Source: Perkinsus olseni
Lineage: Eukaryota; Perkinsozoa; Perkinsida; Perkinsidae
Direction of reading: 5' to 3'
DNA length: 64,000 nucleotides
NCBI GenBank assembly: GCA_013115135.1
Contig: JABANP010000035.1
Span: 169,956 to 233,955 of the forward strand
The position numbers and the translations under genes are program-made. The notes beneath the pieces are model-generated. The model was not told the DNA's origin. It made no database searches and worked only from the letters and a program-made list of their open reading frames with translations. The number at the start of each line of letters is the position of its first letter. Positions within the stretch are counted from its first letter, which is position 1. Positions 48,111 through 60,107 of this stretch are shown piece after piece.

Positions 48111-49018
48111 CAACGTGAGTGGAATAAAGGCAACCTCTTCGTGACAAAAAAAACTTGGGAGGCCACGAGGGCTTACGCACCATTGTGACAAGAGCCACCC
48201 AGCGCGAGCTTATTGTCTTGAGTTTGTACTGGCTAGGGTCACAACGGCTAATACCGGCCTCGCCGTTTCGTAACGTCGAACCCGCACGGATCTTGAGAAC
48301 GCAACAGCGATACAGTAGTGCGAATAAACGGGTACACTCGCATGTCTGCAATCACGGACGTTCGGTAAGAAATCAACATGTAGGTAGCTTTTCTGGAGGA
48401 ATGCGATAGGGAGTTCAAGATGCATGACATGCACATGGAAGACACGATGATGCACATAATTACGAACGTTGCGATCACCTCGTGTAACATCCTCAGACGA
48501 GCCCAGAGTGAAGCGACAGAAGGTAAACTAAACGACACCTGCACTTACAGCAGGACAATGTACTTTTCTTGAGAGTTGCGCTCGCATCAAGAACTAGCAT
48601 CGACTGCTAGCGCTCGAATTACACCTAAAATGACACTCACCTCAGATTTGAGCAACAGCCGCTACAACCCAATAGTGAGTTACCTCTGGGCCTGCGAACG
48701 CAGAACGGGTCTTATGGACGCCTGAAGGGAACGGGAGGCTCCTCGAAGCATGAGAACATACCTCCGTGAGTACCTCTTGTTTACGAGTCGAAAAACCGGA
48801 TATGCTAAGAATTTGTGGAGGGAGGTACGTGACGTACCGTATGTCTCCTTGCTCGAGGCCCGCATTCACGCTAGTCTACACCATCTTCACCTCAAGTCAA
48901 GAGGTCTACATGGTGCTGTGAGATATGCTCCGGCCCGCAGCAAATCTCAGCGGCCTTGTAACCTCAGTTCCGGGTATGCATGGAGAAAGGTTGCCACAAC
49001 GGACTTGATGGCAGCGCA
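48111..49018. other. Region without a confident gene
   Basis: Lies between the RRM gene start and the WD40 exons. Minus ORFs (48210-48544, 48642-48869) may include 3' exons of the WD40 gene, but I see no repeat motif in them. No RNA gene or repeat was recognised. Confidence 0.35.
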
Positions 49019-49805
49019 CTAGCCTCCACCCAAAGTACTACTTTTCTTCCCGTGTATTCGAGGGTCGAATACTAAAATTTGACCCTCATCGGATCCCGCC
49101 GCCACCAGTCCCGTGTCATTTATCACTTCCATCGTGGAAACTCCTGCATTCATTTTACTGGAGAGCCACAGCTGTTTACCCGAGCGGTCGTTCTGGGACA
49201 CCCTGAGAGTTCAATTTGGCAAGCATGACAACTACGAATAGCGCATCCAATGAACTTGAGAGTAGATGAGTGCAGAAACTACGTGTGAACATGCGCTAAG
49301 CCAAGCATTCTGCACGGCCGAGCAAAAACAAATTCGCAGCCACGATGGACCCTATGGGAGGTAGCTTACGTTCCATCAGCGGACCCAGACATAATCCAGT
49401 CCCCTTGCGTCGGCTGCCACCGCACAACTCGGCAACTCTGTCGGTGCGTGTGGAAATGGCCAGCCTTTTCTACAACGCGCGATATTTGATCGTACCTGGG
49501 AGAACCAAAACGACGCTACCGAAAGAGTTCCAGTAGCCGTGTACGAACGCATTTCCGTGAAGACAACAATCGCCATTAAAATATGCGATTACGTGTCGTA
49601 ACGATGCTTCACGACAAGAGCGTACAACGACTGCTGTCCCCCAACGAGGCGAGTTGATGGGCGACTAGAAACCTCACGTATGAAATATGACATCGCCTGA
49701 TATCGTCGCTGACGCTAGCAGTTGCTCAGCTGGGTGGAATCGCACGTCAAAGGTGTGTTCTGGTAGGATTATGTCCGGCAGCGGTGGCAGCGAAGTCGGA
49801 GGCAT
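49019..49805 (-). CDS. WD40-repeat protein, WDR55-like
   Basis: The proposed start at 49805 gives MPPTSLPPLPDIILPEHTFD and the first blade VRFHPAEQLLASATISGDVI, which matches the WDR55 opening (F-D-x-x-FHP...LLAS...GDV). A second blade reads CRVVRWQPTQGDWIMSGSAD (about 49375-49440) and a third VINDTGLVAAGSDEGQILVF (about 49060-49130). WDR55 proteins act in nucleolar rRNA processing. Only part of the propeller is resolved here; more blades should lie in exons down to about 48650, so the 3' end given is a minimum. Confidence 0.65.
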
Positions 49806-50450
49806 TCTCGGACAGTCGGAGAAGACGACAGCTAAGTTTACGGAAAATCAATATTTTCCCGAGAGCTTCGGCGCTGAGCCCATCCTGGTTAGTGTTCATG
49901 CAACTTCCGAGCAAGGGAACTTCCGCGCGAAATGCCCCGTGAAAATGGCGAGAACGGCAGGAAGCAAGTTGAACCGCGCGAAAGGATCGATTGCCATGGC
50001 GGGCGCTAATCAACTTCGATACTTGCGTTCAGCACGAGAGTAGCCCGCGGTAAGAATACATGAACAAGGGGGTCTATGCTAGCTCAGATTATATCTTTTG
50101 GTTCAGCGCGGTAATGCGTTTCGGGCTCTAACTCGGTAAGTACGTGTGCTTCTCAGGAACTGCTCGTTGCAGGCAAGACTTGTGCTTCCACAGACAAGAC
50201 GAGTCTTCCGTTTAGGTCCAGAGAAGAACGCGTGGTGACTTCCTGGTTTTCAGCGCATTTTTCCTTCTTTCTTTGTTGGCCTCCTTCTCCTACTCCTCCT
50301 ACTTGTTATAACCTTAGTATTTTCGCGGAGTAATATTGAATAGAGTCCATTCATTGTTATTTGGCATCAGCAACAACTAGTGCAGTTGATAACAAGCCCT
50401 GAAGAAGAAGTGCAGCAACAACAACAGCAGTCGAAGATAAAGAAGTAGAT
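49806..50450. other. Divergent intergenic region
   Basis: Between the WD40 gene (-) and the first PTB-like gene (+). It contains pyrimidine-rich sequence near 50230-50310 and GCA/ACA-rich sequence at 50395-50440 leading into the ATG. A 118-codon plus ORF (49687-50043) is antisense to WD40 exons and is not called. Confidence 0.4.
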
Positions 50451-53054
50451 ATGTCTGAACAACAACAGGATCACCACCCTGAGCAGCAGCAGCCCGGCGC
50501 CGGACAGCCAATGGCGCCGCAGTTGCCTCAGAGCTCAGGCGATATGCCAGTTATCGCTAGTTTCGGAGGGAACGGAGGCGGTCAGAGTCCAACGAGAGTG
50601 AGTCTCATGTCCTGTGAGCCGTAGCTTGGCCGTCATTGCTGCACTGCTCTTTTAGGAAGGCGGTTCTCCTTCTCAACCAGCTCATCAGCCGTCGAAGGTA
50701 TGCCCAACCCCCGCAAGGCTCCAGCGAGACTTTCGGCACTCCTCAGGTTTTATATGTGCGTAACATTCCAGAGTCAGTGACAGAGCAGGATATTATCGCC
50801 TATTGTCTCACGTTCGGAAGAGTCGTTAATATTCTGTTGCTGAGAGACAAGAGGCACGGATTCATAGAGTTTGAGGTGAGTCCGCGTCAGTCCGTCCAGT
50901 TAGTGGTTCGCAACGTAGCATCTCCGCAGGACGAATCTTCCGCGATCAAGTGTTATAACTATTACAACACGAACCCGCTGCTCGTCACCGGTCACAGGCT
51001 AGAGTTTGCCTTCTCGGGCAGGACCGAGATCACAGCCAGAAGGGTAACGCTCCACTCTATCTCCTGTCATAGTACTCCGCCTGTGGGCGATGGCACTCTT
51101 TCAGGATCCCGATTCCAATCCGCCAAACCGGATTCTGTTGTTCACAATAACGAATCTTGTATATCCCGTTACCGTTGACGTCATATCTCAAGTGAGTTCC
51201 CGGGTGGTGCGATGCTGCGTTGCACTTCAACATTGTGAAAGTACCCGACTCTCTTGACCAGCCGATCTCACATTCCAGGTTGAATTCTCATAACCTCATC
51301 TCGCTGCACTATTCCGCGTCTCAGGTGATGAATAAGTTTGGTGGATTAGAGAAGGTTATTGTATTCAACCGCGGGAATGCGGTCCAGGCGCTCGTGCAAC
51401 TGGCTGACGTAGAGACGGCGAGTGAGCAACGCCCAGTGACAGCTGTCTTTGAAAAAGCTTTATCTCTTATGCAGACATAGCCAAGGAGCAGTTGGATGGG
51501 CAGAACATATATGCTGGGTGTAACACTATTAAAGTACAGTACTCCTCGCTACCTCAGTTGGAGATCAAGCACAATAACGAGAGAAGTTGGGACTTCACCA
51601 ACCCGAATTTGCTCTGTGAGCCTGTTCTTCCCTTCTCACTCGGAAAATTTACTCCTTTCAGCCGGCAGTGTTGGAGGTGGCAGTAGTCTCACACCTTCTC
51701 ACCAACAGCAGCTGCTGGGCGGAGCAGCGGGCGGGCAGTCTCCCGCCAATCTCATGGCCAACTTCAATTACGTCCAGGCCATGAACGCGTTGTCGCAAGC
51801 TAACCTCCAGGTGGGTGATTAGCGAGTGGTGGAACTACCCATCCCACGGCTGCATGTTAGAACCCCTCGGCGGCTATGGCGGCCGCGGCAGCGGCACTCC
51901 AAGCCAGTATGGGTGGTGGAGCTAGTGGTGGGCTAACGGCAGCTGGTGGCTTCAGCACACCTACTGCTGCTGGTAGTCAGCGCCCAGGTTGTCTCGCGTG
52001 TAACGCTCTAGCTTTTTTAGGGGCAGCCCCGGTGGTAATCGTACACGGGCTCAATGAGCAAGAGACGAGACCTGATGATCTGGCAGCTCTTTTCGCCGTC
52101 TACGGTAACGTGGTTAGAGTGAAGATTATGTTCAAAGCGAGGCATACCGCTTTGGTAAGCTCCCAGATCGTTTGCGCGAGGCCGAGCGACTCGAGAGACT
52201 GTAGGTACAAATGCAGGACATGCAACAGTGTCGTACGGCCATATCGTATCTACAAGACGTCTGGCTCCATGGGAACCAACTCACAATGGAGATGAGCAAA
52301 GGAGGGAACATACCACCAATCCCACCCAGTATGATCTCGGGACGCTCCGTTTACGCTATCTTATTCCTTTCCGTTGTTTGTTGCCCCAAGTTCCTGCCGC
52401 ACGGGGAGTGAAGAGAATCTTAGGTACACCTTCAAACCGTGCTGGAGTAGAGCTTCTTACGAAGGACTACTCGTCCCAAGGCAACCTTTACGGTCGTCAC
52501 AGGATCGATAAGATGACCAAGCCCTATGCTCCCAGCACTAGTTTGCATATCTCCAACATGCCTGATAATTGCACTGAGCAGGTGAGGCTTCATACGTTCG
52601 CTGCTCGAGCGTTATCCCCTTTCTTTCAGGACCTAGCCAACGTGCTGGCGTCGGTGGGATGCCAGTTCTCGAACATCCGTTTCCTCGACGAGCAACATCA
52701 TATTGCCATAGTGCAATGTCTTACTCTTGACAACGCCATCAGCACTCTGTGCCGTGCTCATGGAAGGTAAGAACCCTCAATTACCCGTGCTACTGGCCGA
52801 TCTCCACTGCATATCTCAATTCGACGCTGGTGGCCCTTTTCGGCAGTTTTTCCTTTCTCAGACTCGTCGGCAATCCTCCCAGACCATGTCGTATCGGCTT
52901 TGGCCACGGCGTCACTGGTCCGAGTCCCGGCAGCAGGAGGTCACAGTCACAGCACGGCATGCAGTCGCCTGTAGCCCCACAAATGCTTCTGGCGAGTGTG
53001 AGGCAACAACAGGGCAGCTTCCACGCGGACCAGGGTGTCAACCAGAACTTCTAA
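50451..53054 (+). CDS. PTBP: Polypyrimidine-tract-binding protein (PTB/hnRNP I-like), copy 1
   Basis: A splicing regulator that binds pyrimidine-rich RNA. The ATG at 50451 gives MSEQQQDHHPEQQQPGAGQP, a Gln-rich leader. RRM1 (about 50735-51040): VLYVRNIPESVTEQDIIAYC, LLLRDKRHGFIEFE. RRM2 (about 51105-51600): ITNLVYPVTVDVISQVMNKF, VIVFNRGNAVQALVQLADVE, LDGQNIYAGCNTIKVQYSSL, KHNNERSWDFTNPNL, very close to PTB RRM2. RRM3 (about 52020-52320): VVIVHGLNEQETRPDDLAAL, FAVYGNVVRVKIMF, YLQDVWLHGNQLTMEMSKGG. RRM4 (about 52540-52770): TSLHISNMPDNCTEQDLANV, IRFLDEQHHIAIVQCLTLDN. Four RRMs in PTB order. About ten GT-AG introns. The exon structure after RRM4 is unclear; the frame ending at 53054 is my best choice. 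Confidence 0.88.
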
Positions 53055-54029
53055 GTTGAGATTAATTATGATGTCTACCAAAAAAAACCCCTGCAGTCTA
53101 CCTTGAAGGCTCAAGGTCGTCTAACGTCTTGGGCCTCTTAAGCTAGTCAGTGGTGGATGTCTTTTCTTCGTAATATGAAGTTGTCTTTATATCGACTCTC
53201 CTTCCTAGAAGCACTCTGGTTGATCTTATCACAATTCTATGGAGCATTAGTATCGCTATATCAATCAATTATATCATGCTCGGCTACCGCGGGCCATTTC
53301 TTCGAGTGCTTTGGGTGGTGTCGTCACTTCGGTCACAATAAAAAAATGTTGAAGCCTGTTGACGCCTTCGAGTGTGTACATCTGCGACGTGTACTCTTTG
53401 ACCTATTATCTTAACCGAAGTGGAGGCTATTACTACCTAGCGAGGTTTTAACGTTGCATAAGTCGTGCATTTCACTTATTGGGTGTCCGTATTGTTCTGC
53501 TCGCGGCGTATCATGATACTCATGTCGTCGTCTTGCATCTACCAGTTGTATGTGATCACCACCCGAGAAAGTTGTCGTCGTAGTCAGTTGTACCTCGGTC
53601 CTTGTGTAGTCGCCTGCTCAGAGTGACTTACAGGATGATAGGTATCAATGTTATATTGTGATTCTCTAGGAGACGAGGAGCTCGGTAATTGATAGTGATA
53701 AGTTGTTACTGAGTTGTGGTCATTGTGACGATCATACGAGGGTTATTTTTTTGAGACGATTTGATAACCTCTGAATCGTTGATGGATCTATACGTGAGCT
53801 GAGTCTTTGGTTGAGTCATGTCAATTAATCTTCAATAAGAATCAGTCCGAACGTGGCAACGTCTTGGACGTGGTACTAGGTGGTTGTCCAGCGGTTACCC
53901 ACCGCGGGCTTGGGACATTAGTAGCTCTCAGAAATAAGTGGTTGATGCCTCTAGGTTTCCTTCGATAATTTTTTTCCACTATGAATGCGAACAGACTCTA
54001 TCGCTATCGCCAGGAAACTGAAGTAGCAG
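53055..54029. other. Long intergenic region between PTB-like paralogues
   Basis: AT-rich, with many short pyrimidine runs. A plus ORF (53157-53414) has no domain. The start of the second PTB-like gene may lie near 53982 (MNANRLYRYRQ), but the join to later exons is not certain. Confidence 0.4.
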
Positions 54030-55733
54030 CCGTTCCGTGACGCTCTATTCGACCCGCCCCAGCAACCTCCGTCTCAGGCTTCACAAGGGGCTGATAGAAG
54101 TGATGCGACTAAAGCGAGATCTCCTCAATCGAGAGTAAGACCTTACTGCGCTGAATTTTTTTAGAATATCCTTTGACTTTGTTATTGGCAGATCCTCTAT
54201 TTACGGGGCATACCTATGTCGCTGAGCGAGGAGGAGCTGACAAGCTACTGCGAGACCTTTGGTAAAATTACGAAGGTGCTGATACTGCGGGATAAACGTC
54301 ACGGCTTTGTGGAGTTTGAGGTGATGACGGTCAGGGTTCAGGCAACTCCAGTCGGCTCAACCAGTCGCAGCGACGTTACGACTCGCAAGGGTCCTCTCAA
54401 TTGGGGACTCGGGCTTCGTCCAGCTGGGTGAGGTTCCTCCTCAGACGACTGACGAAGCATTGGCGTGCCTCACGTACGCCTCCGGCCATCCCCTTCATGT
54501 TTGCGGACAGCGTGTGACTTTCGAGATGTCAAAGTGTTCTCAAATAACAGGGCGAACGGTAATATAGCGTATATCGCGATGTCTGGAAGCGTGTGCATGC
54601 GTTCGCGCGCTGTGGACTAGGCTCGTGTTCTTTGCTGGGCCCAACTCGGACCCTTGCATCGACTGTAAGATATTCATTGTTTCGCAGTATCCAGAGATCT
54701 GCGACCCCAGTCCCGTACTTCTCTTCACTGTTAGTAACATAGTCTATCCCGTAGATATCACCATGATTTCCCCAGGTAAGCCGGTCCGGGGCACTTGCGT
54801 CTGCGTCGCGCGTATTATTGTCCTCATCGTCTGTTGGCTCAGCATTCTCGCGTTCCAAGAACTTCTTTCTCTGATATCCACGGCAAAAACTATGTGATGG
54901 CCAGGGCGGTGCATATTTTGGTGTATCAGATTATGTCCCGCTATGGCCGTGACTCTATGAGGAGGGTCATAGTCTTTCATCGTGGCGCGGTGATGCATGC
55001 TCTCGTAGAGACAAAAAACCAAGAAATTGCAGGTAGTAAGGTAGCGACTCACGGCGTTAATTTGGTGATTTCTTGGGGTCAGATCGAGTGAAGACAGAGC
55101 TCGATGGCCAGAATATCTTCACACAGTGCAACACGCTACGTGTTCACTATTCCTCATTCCGTCAACTTCATGTGAAATACAACAACGAGCGTTCCTGGGA
55201 CTTCACTAATGGCGCCCTCAGTGGTACGTGAGTATTTTGATGACCTCATGCCGTGCGGTTGTCGTGGACGATTCTGCGCGTCTGCAACGGTGCACGTTCG
55301 CTTGGCTTGAGAATAATCTCTCGCCTTATCTGTACTGCTCTGTATCCCTGTTCAGCTGGTTACCTGAACACAAGGTCACCGCAGTTGTCGGAGGCGGCGC
55401 TGCGCAGGCACATACATTCTGCCCTATCTCGTCAGGCTAGAGCTCATCGTAGCTCCGTTCGTGAAAGTAAGCCCCTATTTTCGTGGAGAACTTCGAACGC
55501 CAGGGCAGATGGCCCAGCTCTTCCCATAGTGGAGTTCTCATTCCTCGTTGATGTTCCGACTCGTTCCCGGACTATCAGATTCCGATATGCCGGTCGTCTT
55601 TGTGACCACCCACACAGACGCCTCGCTGTCCTGCAACGACTTGGCTGCGCTGTTCGCTGTCTATGCAGATGTTCATACAGTGAAGGTCGTTCAGGAGCCG
55701 CGCCCATGCGCTATCGTACTATCTCTCATCTGA
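54030..55733 (+). CDS. PTB-like RNA-binding protein, copy 2 (no fourth RRM seen)
   Basis: A tandem relative of the upstream gene. The N-terminal exon is Gln/Ser-rich (DALFDPPQQPPSQASQGADR). RRM1 (about 54190-54540): ILYLRGIPMSLSEEELTSYC, ITKVLILRDKRHGFVEFE. RRM2 (about 54700-55210): VLLFTVSNIVYPVDITMISQ, QIMSRYGRDSMRRVIVFHRG, LDGQNIFTQCNTLRVHYSSF, KYNNERSWDFTNGALSG. RRM3 (about 55590-55730): VVFVTTHTDASLSCNDLAAL, FAVYADVHTVKVV. After RRM3 the coding signal fades and the next gene begins within about 60 bp, so the fourth RRM of PTB is missing or unrecognisable. It may be a truncated duplicate with changed function or a decaying copy. Confidence 0.72.
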
Positions 55734-55789
55734 CTCGCGTCCCGCGATCTAAGCTTGGAGCTCACTGACGCTGGCCAGTCTCGCTCATT

Positions 55790-58700
55790 GTGACCTCGCT
55801 TCTCAGCAGCGATTCTATTTACTCTCAGGTGCATCCTGACGGAAGGGCCGATGGAGGGCCGATGGAGGGAGGGCCGATGGAGGGCCATGACACATCAAGG
55901 GCCGATGGAGGTGCATCCAAACGACGCGACGGGATAGTGGTGGCCACTGTGAGTGATGGTCGCCACTTGGCCGCGGTCATGGATGCATGCACGCATGCTT
56001 GTGCTCTACTGGATCCTGCCGCCTTTGGTGGGTACCCGAGTAGCATTAGAAGCGTCCGTTTCGAGTTGGACCGTCCCGACGGGGAAGGGTGCACGGACTG
56101 GAGAGTTGTAGTGAAGAAGTCCGAGGTCAATGCGCTGGCCTGCAGCTTCGACTTGGTCTTGCACCGCCCGTGTTCTGGTCACTGGATAACGTTTGAGGGC
56201 TTCACAATGCAGACGACGACGTCAACAAGCACTCTCCACGTGTACCGAGTTGGAGACCCCGAGACTCTTGACAACGGCGATATCAAAAGCCGACTTCTCA
56301 ACTCTCGGGTGATGCGGCCTATGGTCGGACCAGTTGAGGTTCCTGAAAATCATGGAGGCCCCCGAGGTTGCGGCGAATATGTCATAACACCGGCTGGTAG
56401 CGGAGACTTGGATGCGACCTTCGCGCCTGTTCAGCTGGATGGCGGCGCCGTTGCTTCCGGTGAGGTTTGCTCACAGCGTCCACGCGATACTCTCCACCAT
56501 CAACAATTTTCAGGCTTCGTTCGCGTGAGTGCTGAATATTGGGGTTTGTCCTTCCTTGACGCCCTGGCAGCCACTGGAGCCATGCCCATGTCATTCTTCG
56601 GCGGTGAACTCTCGGGCATCGTCACTGCTGTGGGAGAAGGGTGAGCCACAACCTCATTTACTCGTTCCTTGCATGCAGCGCTCGTTCTGTCTGTTTCGCT
56701 GGGCGCTTTACATCGGACTCTGCAGTACTGTTCCTGCAGGGCGGAGATAACGGCGTCTGTTTCTCTTGTCAGGGTTCATCACGTCCACCCCGGTGACCTT
56801 GTCGGATGTGTAACACTCGGTGCTAGTGGGCTGCGATCCACGATACTCCTCCCAGCTGAGTTCTGCTATAAGGTGAGTCGCAAGCTCTGTTTCTCGGAGT
56901 GACGTCACCTGCGGGGTTTTGTAGGTCCCATCCAATATAAGTCCAGCGGCTGCTTCTGCACTACCAATGTCTCACGCCACGTCGATTCTCGGTAAGATAA
57001 CTTATCACCTCCCAATGCCACGCTCACGGCAAGTTAGAACGCCATACGAAAATCCTTTATTCTTTTCAGCCCTCGATCTTCGCGCTGGTCTCAACCGTGG
57101 TCCGAGGCGAACAGTACTTGTGCACTCCGCTGCCGGCGGTGTTGGTTTGTCTTGCGTTGCTTGGCTTTCAAGACGCGGTCATCACGTAATGGGCACGTGC
57201 CATTCGAAGGATGAAAGGAAGGTCGAAATGCTGAAGGTGAGCTCACCACTCCACTGCTGTTCCTCGAAGCATCAGCGTTCTTGGCCATGATAGGCCTAGC
57301 AGTTTTACTTGAGGAAATGCGGCAAGTCATCGGTCTGCAAATCGACCGAGGTGATTCCTTGAACTTTTCAGAAACTGGGCGTATCGGAGATCTTCGACAG
57401 TCGTGATGTATCCTCATGGTATGTTCCGCTCAAGACGGGTAAGGCCCCGCGGCCGGCGGCCATCATCGGCGCTCTGGACGGTGACCAGCTATCCAGGTAA
57501 GTGTCGGCGTATCCGCGATCTCTGCAGACCGATCTTGAGTCATCGTGGTCACTCGCCAATTCTGTTGATAAGTTTCATTTCAGGTCGTTCGAAGTAGTTG
57601 CTTCCAACGGATTCATACTGGACCTGGCCAAGAGAGAGCAAATGCTCGAAGCTGTGAACCTACCTCTGAGTCACTTCCTTAGAGGTAACTCAACAGCCCT
57701 TCCTTCAATGGAACCGGTCCCCAAGGTGGCTCTCGGAGGATGATTTAAAGCGCTCTCGCTATGTTGCTGCTCAGGTGTGACATACAGTGCGTGCCATCTG
57801 GATGAGTTCATGCGGACAGCCGAGCCGGCAGAGGTCTCCGATTTGATGAAGCGCGTGTGGGAAGAAGCCTCAGCCACCGTTCGAAACGAGAAGAGTTCTA
57901 TGCCGGTGACGATTTACCCCTGCGGAGAACTGAAGCGTGGGCTTGAGGTGAGGCGCGATGGTGCTCTCATTGAGAGCACAGCATGATGAGACCCTCCTGA
58001 CGTTTAGGTCCTCACAACCGGGAAGAACATCGGCAAAGTAGTCGTTAAGATGGACCCACCGATGCAGAACGGTCTTCCGCATACAACGATCGTGGATATG
58101 CGTCGAAACGAAGGTCCTGTTCAGGGTGCGGCCCTGGTTGCGACCCCGCTTGATTCGAGCTTCGTCGCGGAGCCTCCGACAGTTACTGTACGTGCTTCTG
58201 AAGTGATTTCTGTTGACCTGCTGAGGCCGCTGGTGAACCTTGAGCCTGCCGGTGCTGCATACGTCGCCACGCTGAAGCCTCCCGAATTGCCAGCATCCCC
58301 AGTGTGGCATGGCTGTTGTGAGGCATCCTCGGCCTCTTCTTCGACGGACGTGGACGGGAAGCTAGCCATTCTAACAGCAGCTGTCCGACAGCGAGGAAAT
58401 GCCTCCGTCCTCGGTCCTATGTCAGACGAAGAGCTTGCTAGCAGATCGCTCGAAGAACTTGGCTTTGATTCCCTGGCGCGCTTGCAGCTCTCGGCTGCGA
58501 TTCGGAAACTTTCGCCAGGCGTGCGGGGCTTGGTGGGGAGCGAGCTGGTGGGTCACCTACCGCTCAGCCAGCTTGTTGCCGAGAAACCGCGAATGAGTCG
58601 GCCCTTAGGCAGTCACAGAGGAAAGTGGCTCGCATTACATGGATTCCGTACGAACAGCGAACTTTTCGCCCAGCAGCTTGCTGGGCTTGGGGACTTCCTC

Positions 58701-59234
58701 GGCGTTGACTTTATTTCTGTTAATGCCCCTCATGGAGCTCATGGCCCTGGTTATGGAGGTTCTATCAGCGCTGCTGATTGTTACGAGTGGTGGTGGAAGG
58801 GCGAGAGCGAGGACAAATCATATGAAACTGGATGGATAGGCGCTGAAGGTGTTCTTTCGAGTCAAAGATTCTTGCGGGAGCAAGTTCAGCGAGTTAAGCC
58901 TGACGGAGTGGTCGGTTTCTCGCAGGGTGGTGGCATGGCTTACTGGATGCTATGCGAAGGGCTCGTGAAAAAAGGTGTATTATTCAGCCCTGTGGGTCCC
59001 GCTGGATCGGAGAGCTACAAACCTGCAGAAAGTACCAATATGGTGGTGGTGAGGAGTACCCGAGCCGATGAAGCTTCTGCGACTTTTTGTGATGATATCA
59101 TTGGTGGGGACTCCTTCCTCGCTCACGAGCAGGGTCATGCTGTACCGAGATGTGGGGACGAGAAATACAAGAAACTCTACGACATCATGATGCAACGATT
59201 GGATTTGCATAACGATGCTGTGAAGGGAGCCTAG
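55790..59234 (+). CDS. PKS-type enoyl reductase - acyl carrier - FSH1 hydrolase protein
   Basis: A protein built like the end of a polyketide synthase but with no ketosynthase or acyltransferase. The N-terminal exon (to 56643) ends MSFFGGELSGIVTAVGEG, the start of the MDR-type enoyl reductase. Then come PGDLVGCVTLGASGLRSTIL, ALDLRAGLNRGPRRTVLVHS, the NADPH loop HSAAGGVGLSCVAWLSRRGH, FEVVASNGFILDLAKREQML and GVTYSACHLDEFMRTAEPAE. A closing KNIGKVVVKMDPPMQNGLPH leads into the last exon (58008-59234). That exon has an acyl-carrier domain with LEELGFDSLARLQLSAAIRK, whose Ser (codon 58470-58472) is the phosphopantetheine site. Its C-terminus is an FSH1-type alpha/beta hydrolase: LALHGFRTNSELFAQQLAGL, SVNAPHGAHGPGYGG, the nucleophile motif VVGFSQGGGMAYWML (about 58920) and the His in FLAHEQGHAVPR. 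It could reduce and release an acyl chain made elsewhere. The start codon is uncertain. Confidence 0.87.
55845..55909. repeat. Short tandem repeat coding GGPMEG
   Basis: The 11-bp unit GGGCCGATGGA occurs at 55845-55855, 55856-55866, 55871-55881 and 55899-55909. It lies inside the 5' part of the enoyl-reductase gene and encodes a Gly/Pro/Met/Glu-rich stretch, marking a recently expanded segment. Confidence 0.85.
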
Positions 59235-59627
59235 TTTGTGCCGTGTTGTCGTTCCTAAGTTTCTTGTAAGATTCATCGATTGAAATGCTGATTCTAATGA
59301 ACCGACGCTTGTTGAGTAGCCATTGTGCCATGTAGGCCCCAGTCATTCGATGTCGTGGGAGTCACACCTTGGGCGTCAGTAAATCTGCAGGAGGGGACCT
59401 TCAGCGCATCTTTATATCAACCGACGGTTGATATCGTTTGGCCATCCCCGTTCCACACCCTCAGTGACTGTTTCGTCTCATCGATTCCCAGTTTGACAGC
59501 GCATTCGACAGTGGATCCAAGTTGACGCCCAATCTGAGAGCGGGAAGCCCTACATTGCATTTCGTCCCTACAAGTTCAATCTCGCGTGTTCCGAGAATTG
59601 CTGCGGTTGAACTCCCGCCTAAATATC
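59235..59627. other. Intergenic region before the MITE-like element
   Basis: Follows the TAG of the enoyl-reductase gene. No gene, RNA or repeat was recognised; short plus ORFs only. Confidence 0.4.
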
Positions 59628-60107
59628 GGGCCTATAACTTGGGGATTTCAAGTGCATTTCCTTAAGGAAGTCCTTAAGGGAATTGGGTAAAACCTTAAGA
59701 GATTGGCTTAGCGTGTTACGCGGCCCGCGTAATATCTCCTCTCCTATCTCTTCTGAGGGTTGCTTAGTACAACTTGTACTGTACAAGCCGCCAGCCTCCA
59801 CGTCAGTTACAATTGAAGTCGTCGTAAGGTGCACTTGGTCGAATAGATATGTTCCATGTTCGAGTTACCCGTGTCCATGGTTCGTTCTCTGGTACAGCGC
59901 CTATTCGGGGATTTTCAGTCGGGCGCACGCTAAACTTATAGGTCCTAAGACGGAGGGTTTTCGAGCTCCTAACATTTAGGAGCGCCTTGAGGAACTCCTA
60001 AGTCTTGTGATGCCCACCTAAGCTCCTAACTCCTCCTTAAGGGACCTTAAGAACCTAGACCTAAATCTTAGGTCCTAAGTTTCGTGCATTCCCTAAGTTA
60101 TAGGCCC
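59628..60107. mobile_element. MITE-like non-autonomous DNA element (480 bp)
   Basis: The ends are 18-bp terminal inverted repeats with one mismatch. The left end reads GGGCCTATAACTTGGGGA from 59628; the right end (reverse complement, from 60107) reads GGGCCTATAACTTAGGGA. The flanks carry ATC on both sides (59625-59627 and 60108-60110), a possible 3-bp target duplication. The interior has no ORF of note but many CCTTAAG, CCTAAG and CTCCTAA motifs, especially near both ends, so it can fold into imperfect stems. No transposase is encoded. Superfamily is unassigned; 3-bp duplications occur in Harbinger- and CACTA-type elements. Confidence 0.75.

Noticed and set aside
59640..60100. Telomere-like or rRNA spacer repeat
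   Set aside because: The CCTAAG-type motifs are irregular and both orientations occur; the terminal inverted repeats explain the unit better.
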